This document shows, piece after piece, positions 47,397 to 58,829 of a stretch of DNA of 64,000 nucleotides. The first letter of the stretch is position 1, and the number at the start of each line of letters is the position of its first letter. The stretch comes from Myrica gale. Its lineage: Eukaryota > Streptophyta > Magnoliopsida > Fagales > Myricaceae. The notes beneath the pieces are model-generated. The model was not told the origin of the DNA and did no database searches. It worked only from the letters and a program-made list of their open reading frames with translations. The position numbers were made by a program, and so were the translations under genes. The DNA is taken from positions 16,112,001 to 16,176,000 of the forward strand of contig OZ005601.1 of the NCBI GenBank assembly GCA_963930655.1, in the 5' to 3' direction.

Positions 47397-48638
47397 CAGT
47401 GGCGGAACCAGAAATGCATTTGAAGGGGGCAAACTTCTAAGGGAACATGACAATTTTTTTTACTACGTAATGCAAAAAAGTGTCTTAGAGTTAAAATATC
47501 AAAAAATAAGGACTAAAAATATTAAAATGCACGTATTGTACTATTTGCTGATACTGAAAGGTGATAATTAGGAGTACTAGACGACTCTACGCTGACTAGT
47601 TTCTTTATAAAAACTTATCCATTATAATTTCATAACCTAATCACAATTTCACAAACTAGTCCTAATCACAATAGTTAGAAAAAGATCATTCAATCAGTAT
47701 TTCTAGAGCAATATATGAGCAACACAGAGTAGGACACGAGTAATCCACTAGGAAACAATTAGTGAACAAACAAAAACAATTGGTCGGGGACTCCCAAATA
47801 GCTAATTTGACAATAGAAAAAAATTGACTTTTAAGAGAGGAGAGTGATGAACAAGAGACTCTACCTGAAAATGCACAATTGTTGATTTGACTAACCTCGT
47901 ATTGAACTGGAAATCATAGAAAGTCTTTCCCCTCTCCACTTGCAAGCACTCCTGACCGCATACACATAATATTTTTAGCAAGATAGGCCCAAGTAGATGC
48001 AACTATGCAACTCCAAACATACAGCAACAGAGTTGTAATTGATATAGGATCAACTTCTAACTTGAAAACATTATCAGTTTTTGAGTAAGAATCAGTCAAT
48101 AAGGATGCAAAACTAGTGTTGTGTCGAGCAAAATCAAGAGGTTGCGGAACAATTAAATATCAATCTGGATATTTATGGTGATATAAAAAATTTACATGAT
48201 AGGCTCTACTAGATTTGCAAATCAATACAAGAAGAATTGGGATTTTGGAGAAGGCAGGCCCAAAATTTCTTTGGACTACTCACAAAGTTTTAACTTCCTG
48301 TCGAGAGGGCTAGCTGGAGGCCTCGGGAGGCCGGCGGCCCGCGGGAGACGGAGGCTGGAGCGGCTTCGGGAGGTGGGGAGCTGTGAGAGAGAGGACAGCT
48401 GAATTAAACAGGGCGCGTTTCACACCTCTTTTTTTTTTAAAAAAAACAAACGGGCTGGGCTTGGGCAGCTGCGCTGGGCGGGCCTGGGTCTAGCTGTCTA
48501 GGACGTTGGGGGCCTAGGTCTAAGGGACGGGCCTGGGCTTAACCCATATAAAAATAAAAATAAAATAAAATTTTGAACTGATTTTTGAGGCGGAGGGGGC
48601 GACTGTCCCCCTCCGCCAACTGCTAATTCCACCTCTTG
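47397..48638 (-). mobile_element. hAT-type element, CAGTGGCGG family
   Basis: The left end CAGTGGCGGAACCAG matches the copy at 6122. The right end ...TAATTCCACCTCTTG is a decayed inverse. The GC-rich block at 48310-48620, with GGGCGCGTTTCACACC and a CGGAGGGGG/CCCCCTCCG hairpin, matches the same region of the other copies. No transposase frame and no clear 8-bp duplication. Confidence 0.6.
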
Positions 48639-49199
48639 TTAGGGACCTTGATCGTTGCGAGCGGTAAAGAAGATTGTGGCTGTGTTGTCACCGATGAGGC
48701 ACTCGGTTATGCGGGTCTAGCAGAGGTACTGAGAGGCGGTCCATCCCTTTTGCAAACAAAAATTAGGGCTAAAGGAATTTGACTTTGATTTGGGCAAAAC
48801 AAATTAGAGCAATGAAATCGTCGAAATTGATGATGAATTAGACCGGCAGACCGAGAGAGAAGGGGGAAGGCAAATGTTTCTAAAATCCTCACGTTGAAAC
48901 GTAGCTTTTGGATAAATTGCTTCTTTTTTGTTTCTTACATAACATTTTAAACAATTTTTTTCTAACTAGTGATTAATTAAGTCATAGTACACTTATTTGT
49001 TGTTTGATTGTAAAAATTTTGGAGTGGTGAAAATTTTGAGGTATGTAGGTTCGTGAAAAAGTGAAGATAGTTTATTAGAGTCGGTAAAAAAGTGAAGCGA
49101 AAAGATTTGAATAAATATTATAATGAAAAAGAATTATTTGATAGAAAAAGAGAGATTATTTCATCATTTTTTTAATTACCCCCGAAATTTTGGTTCTGC

Positions 49200-49780
49200 A
49201 ATTAAATGCCCTGTATGATTTTGAGATCCCTGATAATTCTTCCTAGATATTGATGACCTTCTGAATTAATAAAGATTAATGACGGAATGACAACATAGGA
49301 TGACAAATTGCTGATGACGACATATGATGACAAATTGCTGACGACATGTTAAACTCGCTAGACTGAAATGCCCTTCCATTTCTTGTTCATGACTGATCAA
49401 AGGGTGACTGATTACATTTATTCTCCCAACTTTTCCTATATAAAAGAGCTTCCTAGATAGAATTCGGCGGATCAAAATTTCGCAAGCACTCGACTCTCTC
49501 GACTCTCTCAAACTTCTCTCAAGTCTCATGTTCTCGAAGAACCTCTTCCCCCTCCACTATCTTGTAATACTCCCTCCAAGATAAATTCCCCCTCGACTAT
49601 CTTGTAATATTTTCTGAGCTTGTTGTTTTATCTTTTGTATCTGAACTTGTGATTTTATATTCCCGTATTATCAATATAGTGATGATGTTTTCCTCAATAT
49701 TTTGTTTTACCGCCTATATGGACGGTTCTATCTACATTTTGCTTTATATTTATTAATTACTGCTTTTTTGCTTCCATATA
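49200..49780 (+). repeat. LTR-like sequence with TATA box
   Basis: Contains TATATAAAAG at 49437-49446, followed about 30-50 bp later by CTCTCGACTCTCTC repeats and then two 'cgactatcttgtaatatt'-type tracts (about 49550-49610), an arrangement typical of an LTR promoter and R/U5 region. No paired LTR or coding region was identified, so this is tentative. Confidence 0.4.
49437..49446 (+). promoter_or_regulatory. TATA box in LTR-like sequence
   Basis: TATATAAAAG, a strong match to the plant TATA consensus, in an LTR-like context. Use as a promoter is inference. Confidence 0.45.
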
Positions 49781-49781
49781 T

Positions 49782-50395
49782 AATATCTCAATATGTGGCG
49801 ATATAATTATATAAAACACATTACATAACAAAACACGCAACAATATCGTACTCACCATGTTATATCATATAACAACCTCAATTTTAATTACACTCTCTGT
49901 AATTTCATATTTTTATTAAGTGGGTCATCCAAAATATATTTTTTCAAGTATATTACTATACAATATAATATATTACATAACATATAAGAATATATAAACT
50001 AATATTAACATTAAATAACTTAGAATAATAAATAATCATGTAATCGTCTTTTTAGTAGCGTTTTTGTGAAATACTATACTATACACATAATATTAAGCAT
50101 GACATACATTCATATTATATAATATCTCATAATGTATGATGATATAATAATATATAACACATTATATAACAAAATACACAACAACAACGTAGTCACCAAG
50201 TTATATCATATAACAACTTCAATTTTCATAACACTCTCTAATTTCATATTTTTATTAAGTGGGTCTTCTAGAATAATTTTTAAAAATATATTACTATACA
50301 ATATAATATATTACATAACATATAATAATATAATAAATAATTATAAACATTAAATAAGTTAGAATAATAAATAATGATGTAATTGTCTTTTAGAT
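49782..50395. repeat. Two tandem copies of an AT-rich unit, period about 337 bp
   Basis: 49783-50055 and 50119-50395 match over about 275 bp each. Both read 'aacacattayataacaaaa', 'tatatcatataacaacytc', 'tttttattaagtgggtc' and 'acataacatataa' in the same order. Each is followed by a 'gcgttttt'-containing tract. Confidence 0.85.
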
Positions 50396-50715
50396 CACAA
50401 AAACGCTGCTATAGATTGTACTACAACAAGGTTTTGAAAAAAAAGCTGTTATAGAATGTATGTTAGCTGCGTTTTCAACCAAAATGTTGCTAAAACTAAC
50501 ACATTTGGCGACGTTTTGAAGCCGCTATAGATTATGTTTTAGTGGCGTTTTCCATTCTAGCATTGTTTTATGCCACAAGTTTGCGTTTTAGCAGCGCTTT
50601 TTTAAAAACGTTGCGAAAAGTTTGAGTTTTAGCACCGCTTTCTCGAAAACGCTACTAAAACTTACACACTTGCAACAACGTTTTTTACAAAGCGTTGCTG
50701 CAAACATGATTATTA
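50395..50715. repeat. CACTA-like subterminal repeat block
   Basis: Short motifs around AAACGCTGCTA / TAGCAGCGTTTT recur in both orientations, with ACTACAACAAGG near 50420. Such clustered motifs are typical of subterminal regions of plant CACTA (En/Spm) elements. No paired terminus or transposase is seen. Confidence 0.5.
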
Positions 50716-51109
50716 AAAATTAAAACCTTTTCGATAAAGAGTCAAGATAAATAATCAATAAAGCACAGTGCATGACCACAAACATAAAAGTAAAGCAAAT
50801 AAAGGAGAGCAAGGGTTAAATAGATGACATTGATGTTTTAGGTGGTTCGGCCAATACTTGCCTACGTCCGCCCCCAAGGCTATTGACTTCCTTGGCCTTT
50901 CTCTGCTATCTCCAAATAACAGTTACACCTTAGTTTCGCGAGTGCTAAAGAACCGTTACAAAGCATTTACCGAGCTCACGCTTCAACTCTCTTCACAAAT
51001 CCTAATAACCTAGGAGATTTTACTACCCTCACGAGTAGGACCAAGTGTTTCCCAACACTCAAGTGCTTTTCAAAAGATGGTATAAAGGAATAATAAAGAA
51101 ATGTTATCT

Positions 51110-51315
51110 TAGACAAATAAGCAAGTGTAATGCACAAAGGTGAGCAAGAAGACAAGATTCGAGTAGGAAAGCTTTTGTCTTGGCAGGTGTGAGCACTAGC
51201 TTTCTTGGGATGTGAGTTCTTCTCTCTTCTTTAAAGCTCTTTCTCTTTCTAGAAAGTTAGGTCATAAATGATGTGCAATTCTTGCATTTATCTCTCTATC
51301 TTGTTCTATTTAGGC
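51110..51315. repeat. Direct repeat, left copy (LTR-like)
   Basis: Matches 52640-52850: shared tracts include 'gcaagaagacaagatt', 'agctttcttgg', 'cttctctcttctt' and 'aaagttaggtc'. The copies flank the transporter exon at 51702. The surrounding 'aggtggttcggccaa...cctacgtcc' near 50845 resembles Copia LTR sequence. Confidence 0.6.
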
Positions 51316-51701
51316 TTAAATGGTCTAAAGGTCCCGTTAGTGCGGCCCCACCACGTTAACTATTTTTGTCAATGTGGCAAACAGAGGCCACTTATTCATC
51401 AATGAGGTGCAGCCACATAGAGACCGCCAACTTTCTCTCTCCCATTAGGCGCCACGTCACTTGTCATGCGGTCTACAACCTCAGCTTATGAAAACGTACG
51501 TTTTGATCTCCTCTTTCTTTTGTTTTTTTTTGGGCATGGCCAATTTTTTTTACCATTTACTCTTTATCCCTATGAACTTTGCGTTGGTTTTTCAAAAAGG
51601 TTCTTGAGGTTCCCCTGGGAAAGTTTTGAAGTTTGTGGCGTTTGCTGCTCATTCAAGAAAGTTTAGTATTGTCTTGTCGCATTAAGCAAGGCAGCCCAAC
51701 G

Positions 51702-51998
51702 TTAATTGCTCTGAGGTTTTCCAGAAAATGGCTTGAAACGTTTGCTAAGCACGTTGTCAATCTCCTCAAATGGAAAACCTTTTGTTTCTGGCACCACCAG
51801 AAAGATAACAATGAGCCCAATGAAGGAGAACCCAGGATAAAGAAGAAACGTGGCCCATGAACCCAGAGCCTCCGTAAGAGACAGAAAGGTCGTGCTCACG
51901 ACCAGATTGGCGGTCCAGTTTGCCATGGCTGCCACTCCTCCCCCGAAGCCTCTGTACCTAAGTGGATAGATCTCTGAGTTCACAATCCATGGTACTCA
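51702..51998 (-). pseudogene. Last exon of an inositol-transporter-like MFS gene
   Basis: The minus strand reads VPWIVNSEIYPLRYRGFGGG, VAAMANWTANLVVSTTFLSL, SWATFLLYPGFSFIGLIVIF and VVPETKGFPFEEIDNVL, then a stop at 51702-51704. SEIYPLRYRG and PETKG are the signature loops near the C-terminus of plant H+/inositol symporters (INT type) of the sugar-porter family, with two membrane segments between them. It starts after an AG that could be a splice acceptor (near 51998), but no other exons lie within the next 10 kb on this strand. An orphan gene fragment is the simplest reading. Confidence 0.8.
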
Positions 51999-52639
51999 AA
52001 AACCAACGAGAGAAAGAAGAGAGTCAAGAGAGTCGGGCCTTAAAGATTGGTTCTTGAGTGTTGCAGAAGCTTGTTTTTGCTGCTCATACAAGTAAAGGCT
52101 CTCATCTTCTCTTTGAGGCCATGGTGTGGGTTTCTCAAAGCAATACTCACATGGGTGTCTTCTTTATTAGCTTTAGTCATGGTCCTCTGCTATGGGGTTG
52201 TTTCATTTCGTCCTCGGTTGTTGAAAATGTTCGATGTGGCAAACAGTTTTTTTTGTCCAGATGACCAGAGCATTGAGCAAGAGATTCTTGTTCACTATCG
52301 TCTTCTGGCAATGCTTGAAGCTCGTCTCGACCGTATCCAGCAAAGACTTCGCTCTGAATATAATCAATATTTCCCTAATCATGTAGTTCCATCTCCATAT
52401 GCTTGATTAAGCTGCTGAACAGGTTAGGTCATGCCCCACATGCTGCACAGTCTATGATGGAGGCATGTATCTAAGAAGATGATCAGTTAATGGAGATTTG
52501 TTATCCAAAATGATCGTGTCATTTCTTAAAACATATAGAACCCAGTTGAGTGGGAATGCCAAAAGTTCAATGCTTTTGGTGCGAGGAAGAGAGGAATTGT
52601 ACTATTGAATAATCACAAATGGCTCTTTAAGCAAAATAA

Positions 52640-52850
52640 ACAAGTGTAAAACACAAGAGTGTGCAAGAAGACAAGATTTTCAGTAGAAAGCTGAAGTTTG
52701 GTAGAGGAATCACAAGCTTTCTTGGTAGGTATAATCTTCTCTCTTCTTCAAGACACTTTCTTTCTCTAAAAGTTAGGTCGTAAAAGATTGCAAGTGTAAT
52801 CGTTGTGTTTCGCTTTCTATCTCCTTCTATTTAAACCTTCTTTGACTTCA
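52640..52850. repeat. Direct repeat, right copy
   Basis: Partner of 51110-51315. The outer flanks of the two copies do not match, so these need not be true LTR pairs. Confidence 0.6.
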
Positions 52851-53354
52851 ACGATTTTCTAAGCCATCAAAAGTGCTGTTGGAAGGACATTTGTGTCTTT
52901 TAGAGCAATTTGAATGTTTTGACGTCGTTTCAGATTTTTTTTCAAAATCGTGGTATGTGTTGACACATCAAAAATTGATCTGGGATTGTGCTCTCGGGAG
53001 ACAGTGCAATGTGTCGACACCATATGAATTCATCATTCTAGAAGTGCAATGCGTCGATATCATTCCTCGATGTGTCAACACTATCAATGCTGGAGAGAAA
53101 ATTTTGCAACTTGAAAGTGTCTAAACCATTTCAACACTTCTTTAAACACCTGCATTATGAAAAAATGATTATATCAACTTGTGTAATGGTGTTCAAGTTC
53201 ACTTATAAAATATTTTAGATAGAAAAATCTTGATCTTTCGAAATATATCTTTTACAAAAGGGGATTGACAATATAAAATCTAAAGGCCTTAAAAACTTAG
53301 AGACTTTGTAATCATCAAAATCCAATATGGATTATTTGCAAAACAACCTTGGGC

Positions 53355-54435
53355 TAACATAAATAAATTATACTGAATACCTTCTCAACACCAATTATCA
53401 CTTCCAGAAGGTATCCATATTTAATCTTGTTCAGTGAATGTACTCTTACAGTGCACCCACTTGCTTATTTACAGTCACTACCTCAATGACTAAGTACATC
53501 ATCAATTTAAAAGAGGCACAATGAGTATATACCTATAATACATAAAAATGTACTTTGGTATAGAAAAAATATCAAGTAAACAAGAAACCGAAAAGTCATA
53601 CTCCCCGCCTTTGATTCATTAATCATTGGCATAACTTTTCTACAACGTCAATTAATAATAACTGTGTAATATCTCATATCTGAACATATTACCTAATAAA
53701 ACAAAGGATTAATGACTATTTTTGTCCCTGAGCTTTGATCACTTTTAAAAATTCGTCCCTGAGTTTTCCCGTTTATCACACCTAATCCTTGGGATTTATG
53801 ATTTTGTCAAAATGATCATTCTGTCCATTTCTGTTGGCGAATTGACCAGTCCACTAACGTTCCTATACATATGACCAACCAGAAAATGACACATGTAACA
53901 AAATTTAATTAAAAATGCCACATCATTTTTATTACGTTACATCAATAAAATAAACAAAATTTTAAAAAAAGATATTAAAAATTAAACCCCCTCCCCCTCT
54001 GCGGAAAGCAAGGGAGCCGCAAGGGTTGGCAGCAAGCCACCCTTGGGCCTCCATGGTTTTGGGATGGCTGCGAGTAACCCCCTGGTACGCTATGTTTTTT
54101 CTTTTCTTTTTTGAAATTTTATTTTATTTTACTGATGTGGCATTTTTAAATAAAATTTGATACATGTATCATTTTCTAGTTGACCATGACGTGTAGGGCT
54201 GTTAGTTGACTGGACAATTCGCTAATCGAAGTGGACGAAATGATCATTTTTTCAAAATCATAAATCCCAATGACTATGTGCGATACACGCGAAAATCCAA
54301 AGACAAATTTTTAAAAGTGATAAAACAACCAGGGACTAAAATGATCATTAACTCTAAAATAAATATAAACAGATGATATCTAAATAAATAGTTTTCTAGA
54401 ATAATGATTTTTAGAAAATATATTTTACAACTGCT
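53355..54435. mobile_element. Truncated relative of the solo LTR at 9894
   Basis: 53355-53700 matches 10775-11117 ('taccttctcaacac', 'cttccagaag', 'cccgcctttgattcat'), and 54355-54432 matches 11558-11628, ending ...TTTTACA. The left part of the LTR is missing. A Mutator-type element lies at the same internal position as in the first copy. Confidence 0.75.
53706..54354. mobile_element. Mutator-type foldback element with GC-rich core
   Basis: The ends read GGATTAATGACTATTTTTGT and, inverted, GAGTTAATGATCATTTTAGT. Flanking 9-mers TAAAACAAA (53697-53705) and TAAAATAAA (54355-54363) differ at one base. The core at about 53990-54080 is GC-rich and recurs at 55758-55835. No coding capacity. Confidence 0.78.
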
Positions 54436-55490
54436 CCCTCTCATTAATACATAGTTTGCAGCATAGTATTGGTATTTTGGCAAGTCCATGTTAAATGTCA
54501 TTACTGGCCTTATCAAATAATTAAGATCAATAGAATAACGAGCAAGTTGTTGATCTTAAATCTAAATTTTTGGTAGCCATGGCAAATGGCTATTGAGTAG
54601 GGGTAGGTACGCATTGGATGCCTAATTTGTCATTCGGTTTCGGTTCGACAATCCCGGCAGTGGATGCCGGGATTCTGGAAAGTAATGAACAACAATCAAA
54701 TTTGTCCCTAGTCAATAAATTACTATGCTTCCACACAGTACCCACAGGAACAACAATCAAAGTACTTTATGTTAAGAAAGTCACATAGGAACAACAATCA
54801 AATGGCGTAAATACCCAACAAAAATTAACTAATTAGCGTATATTGTAATAAACAACAACAACAAATAATAATGAAATTTGTGTGTGAGAGAGATCGACCA
54901 AGAGAGAGGCTAAGAGGCAGAGAGGTAGAGATTGAGAGAGAGGCTAAGAGAGAGGTGACGTTGGCAATCAGCGATGGCGAGAGCGACAAAGATAGAGAGA
55001 GTTAAAGATCGAGAGAGCTATGGGCCGTGGAGATTAGAGAGAGTGAGAAATAGAGAGAGCAGAGAGAGATGAGAGAGTGAGAACTGAGAGACAGAGAGAG
55101 AGTCGAGCCCTGAGTGAGAGAGAGACTGAGAGTTGCCGGAGACGGAGAGAGCGGAGGAGGCACAGAGAGTTGAGAGAGACGAGAGATTAGAGGGGAGAGA
55201 ATGAGTTGGGGAAGGGGGTAAATGAAACCCTAGACCAAAACGCACAATTTTGATTTAGTCCAAAAATGTGTGTTTTTGTTTTAGAAACGGTACCAGAATT
55301 ATCGGTAATGTGTCCAGTAACGCCATATAGGTAATATAGCCAACCACCATCGACTCTGGTTCCTAGCGGTAAGCGGTGGCCGGAGGTCGAAATCAGTACC
55401 GGAACCGAAATTCTGGTATCCGCCGATAAAATGCCCACCCTTGCTATTGAGCATTAATTAGCACATTCCCCTTAATCGAGATCTTGTGTT
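54364..55490. repeat. Segment duplicated at 56936-57190 (left copy, interrupted)
   Basis: 54420-54597 plus 55443-55490 align with 56965-57185: 'aactgctccct', 'cgtagtttgcagca', 'ataacgagcaagttg', 'ggtagccatggcaaatgg', 'ccttaatcgagat'. The hAT-like element interrupts only the left copy, so it arrived after the duplication. Confidence 0.82.
54598..55442. mobile_element. Non-autonomous hAT-like element
   Basis: The 9-bp direct repeat GCTATTGAG lies at 54589-54597 and 55443-55451; 8 bp of it would be a hAT duplication. The ends read TAGGGGTAGGTACGC and ...AAAATGCCCACCCTT, imperfect inverted repeats of the TAGGGGTGGGC kind seen in plant hAT elements. Subterminal 'cggtaccg'-type motifs and a long GA-rich tract (54890-55200) are present. 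No transposase. Confidence 0.78.
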
Positions 55491-55757
55491 ATGGTTTTGA
55501 GGCTAGATTTAGATGGAGATATTCATCAGACAATAGTATTTCATAAGACAGAAAAAAAACTGTAGCATGTGAGACAACTAGGAAGTTATTGTAAAACTAA
55601 AGAGAATATAACAATATGATCTTTTAAAGCTTTGTAGAAGAAAACAAAACAAGATGGATAAGAGAAATAGTTATTCATGAACTATGCTCTATTGATTAAA
55701 CATCTGTGTCTACAACTCATCTCAACCCTCTTTTATATAGACAAAAAGTTTAGTACT

Positions 55758-56935
55758 AATGTGGCAGCAAGCCACCCTTGGGCCCCTGGTTTAAGGGTGA
55801 CCGCGAGCCACCCTTGTTTTATTTAAAAAAGAAAATTGTCGATTGAGCTTTTTTTTTGTGAAAGTTACTAATAACTCACTAGGTTTTAGCGCATTTTTAA
55901 AAAACTCACTGAGTTTTAAATTTTTTTAAAAAGGTCACTGGGTTTGTCATTTTAATATCGAAACTCACTCGACTCAATACCGTTACACTTGTTTAACGGA
56001 AAATTCATCTCGCCCAATTGAAATGTGAGACATGTCATAATATTTTAAAATTAAATTTAATATGAAATAAAATATAATTAATTAAATCTAAAATTAATAA
56101 TAAATATAATAAATATTGTTTTTTTGATTAAAAAAGGACTGGGGACCCCAATCCTTTTACGCTTGATGGGGAGAATCCCCCCACAATCTTTGGCCGCCGG
56201 GGGAGGAGGGTCCTCCCCCCGACTTTGGTAGCCCAATTTTGGGAGGCCATGGGTGGACTCCCTCCACCCGTCGGCGTCCTGACAGTGGTTGGAGGACCTC
56301 CCCCCATCCCGCAACTGCCTAGGGTGGAGGAGCCCCCCTCTGGCCGCCCAAAACTAAGCGGCCAGAGGTGGCTCCCCCTCCAACGTGGAGGATCGGGGGT
56401 TCCCTCTTTTTTTTTTTAATTATTATATTTTTTTATTATTAATTTTTGATTTAATTAATTATATTTTTAATTTTAAAAATATTTATAACACATGTCACAT
56501 TTCAATTGGGCGGGATGAATTTTCCTTTAAACAAATGTAACAGTGTTGGGTCGAGTAAGTTTCGGTACCAAAATGACAAACCCAGTGATTTGTTTGAAAA
56601 TTTTTAAAACTCAGTGATTTTTTTTTAAAATGCGGTAAAACTTAGTGTTATTTGTATTTTTTTTATAATTTTTTATATTATGCTAATGTGGCGCAATAAA
56701 ATTTATGTGATATTTTTAAATAAAATTTGTTACACATGTCATTTTCTATTAGTTATGACGTATAAGGTCATTAGTTAGACTAAACAATTCGCTAATAAAG
56801 GAAGATATAATGGCCACTTTGACAAAATTATAAATCCCAATGACTGTGTGATAAACACGAAAACTCTGGGACGAACTTTTGAAAGTGATCAAAATTCAGA
56901 GACGAAAAATAGTCATTAACCCGAAAATAATTATA
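55758..56935. mobile_element. Second copy of the Mutator-type element, with nested foldback
   Basis: 55758-55835 matches the GC-rich core of the element at 53706 (GCAAGCCACCCTTGGGCC). 56690-56935 matches its right arm ('atgacgtataagg', 'ataaatcccaatgactgtg', 'agtcattaacc'). A different foldback element lies between them. The left arm is not present in full. Confidence 0.68.
55855..56658. mobile_element. Nested foldback element with GC-rich centre
   Basis: Inverted arms of roughly 250 bp: the left 'aactcactaggttttagcgc ... aaaattcatctcgcccaattg' pairs with the right 'caattgggcgggatgaattt ... gcggtaaaacttagtgttat'. The centre (56140-56400) is GC-rich and contains repeated CCTCCCCCC-type runs. 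No protein recognised. Confidence 0.72.
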
Positions 56936-57190
56936 AACACAAGGTATCTATATAAATAATTTTTAAAGCATATATCTTGGAACTGCTCCCTACCGTCAAC
57001 ACGTAGTTTGCAGCAATAGTATTTGTCGATTTTTGGCGAGTCCTTGTTAAATGTCATCAATGACCCTATCAGATTTATAAGATTAATAGAATAACGAGCA
57101 AGTTGCTGATCTTAGATCTAAATTTTTGGTAGCCATGGCAAATGGTTATTGAGCATTAATGAGCACGTTCTCCTTAATCGAGATAAGCGC
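56936..57190. repeat. Segment duplicated at 54364-55490 (right copy)
   Basis: Uninterrupted partner of the left copy. Similarity fades after about 57190. Confidence 0.8.
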
Positions 57191-57199
57191 TGTTCGATC

Positions 57200-58206
57200 T
57201 GGATCCCGTGGTGATCATGAACAGGTTAGTAATTATGAGCATAAATTAAGAGGTGTCGGTACTCAGCCAATCCCCATGGTCAACACTACCCGCCCCACTC
57301 TGGGTCTCGGAAATTCCTGAAACAGTGACTTCAAGCTCAATCACATACCGGGTAGAGTTTGGGTTCGAGCTGGATTCTATCATTAGTTGAAGTAGGCGAT
57401 ACTAAATCATAAAGATCAGGGCTAATAATTTTGTATGGCGTTGGGGAAATACGTCGTGACGTGAGTCACGTGACGACGCGGTTGCAAATTAAGGCCTTTG
57501 GTTTGCGGGTCAATGCTGGGTTCAGATTAAGCAAACAATATTAATTATCTCCAGCTTTAATGGATCTGAATGGCCGCTACAGCTGTGATTGTACTTGGAT
57601 GTCTGCGTCGCCAACTGTAATACGTTAAGCCCCCTTGATTAATATATGAAATAATTAAGCAAGTGGGCTGAGAATTAATTATATTGCATTGACTATGGAA
57701 CACGCAATACTTTAGTCATATATATATATATAGGGTGCTGCGGGTACTCGTTAATTCTAGTTCGTGATCGGCACCTGTGACTACTCTATTGAGAGCTTCA
57801 GTACAAGCGGGCAGCACTTTGGACGTAAGGCTTCCTGTCCAATACTTCTGTAAGCAATTACATCGCCTTATCCTTTTTTTTTACATATATAATATTTAGG
57901 TTTCTATGATCAAATGTATATTTTAATTATATTAGGCTGAGACGCGAGAGAGAGTATACATATATGACCGAAGAGAAAATTTAGAGGAGATATTCTTATA
58001 AATCCTTGATTTACACATCTTAGAAGCATATTTCGTTTTGGGAGAAAATTGAAGCCTTTTGGCGTGGGGAAAACAGCACAGGACTGGAGCTCTTTTATCC
58101 ATAGCTCGTCTAGAAGCAGCGCCTAGATTACAATTGATGATTTTGTAGAGCGCTTCTGTAAAACAAAATAACTGTCAACTAAATATTACTGAAGACACGG
58201 GAATGG

Positions 58207-58243
<37 letters not shown>

Positions 58244-58800
58244 AGATTTGCGAAAGCTATTCTCGAATTCGTTTGTTTGAACTCATAACCCATTACTCCG
58301 TGTGTGTATATATATTTATATGATGTTAAAAATTATCAAGAGTCGAAGCTGATCAAACCTGAAAGGAACAAGAAGAGGGGTGGCGTCGGAAGTGGAGACA
58401 CCGATGCCTAAGTTATATCTCAAGAAGAGTTTAGTCTTGAGAAGTAATTAAGCTTAGAAGAATATAATGAGAGTATCTGTCTTTTATAGCAGGGGGCTAG
58501 AGTTCCTAAGTGAGTATAATGATATGGGCTTCAAGACTCCATATCTTACCTAGAGTCTTCAAACCTCTTAGATCTTTGTCTTACCTGGAGTCCTTCTCGT
58601 ATAAAAGGGGGATGCTAGAGTTCTAAAGAAGTCCAACGGTTGGACTTCAGGACTCCTTATCTTACCTGGAGTCCTTAAGCTTAGATAGATTAATTTATAT
58701 ATATACGTATTGAGGTTCTAGAAGGCGCATGTGGCCTTGGATGAGATTGCATATGAGCTATTATGTTTCAATGGGCTGGGTCAGTCATATTATGACTCAT
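57200..58800. other. Intergenic with simple repeats
   Basis: No gene found. (TA)n runs lie at 57718-57731 and about 58210-58241. Two 'gactccatatcttacct(a/g)gagtc' like tracts lie near 58537 and 58650. Confidence 0.45.
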
Positions 58801-58829
58801 TAGTAGTCCTTCCCCTTAAATGAGCTAGA

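Noticed and set aside
47397-48638. Claim of a hAT target duplication at 47389/48639
   Set aside because: The flanking 8-mers AGAGCCTA and TTAGGGAC do not match, so only the terminal similarity is reported.
50132-50353. 73-codon frame in AT-rich tandem repeat
   Set aside because: Low-complexity Ile/Asn/Tyr translation of AT repeats.
52047-52406. 119-codon plus-strand frame beside the transporter exon
   Set aside because: No recognisable domain; a second frame overlaps it and the context is repeat-derived. It could be an unknown retroelement piece, but I cannot support a call.
54890-55200. GA-rich open frames
   Set aside because: Simple-sequence GA tract inside a hAT-like element, not protein coding.
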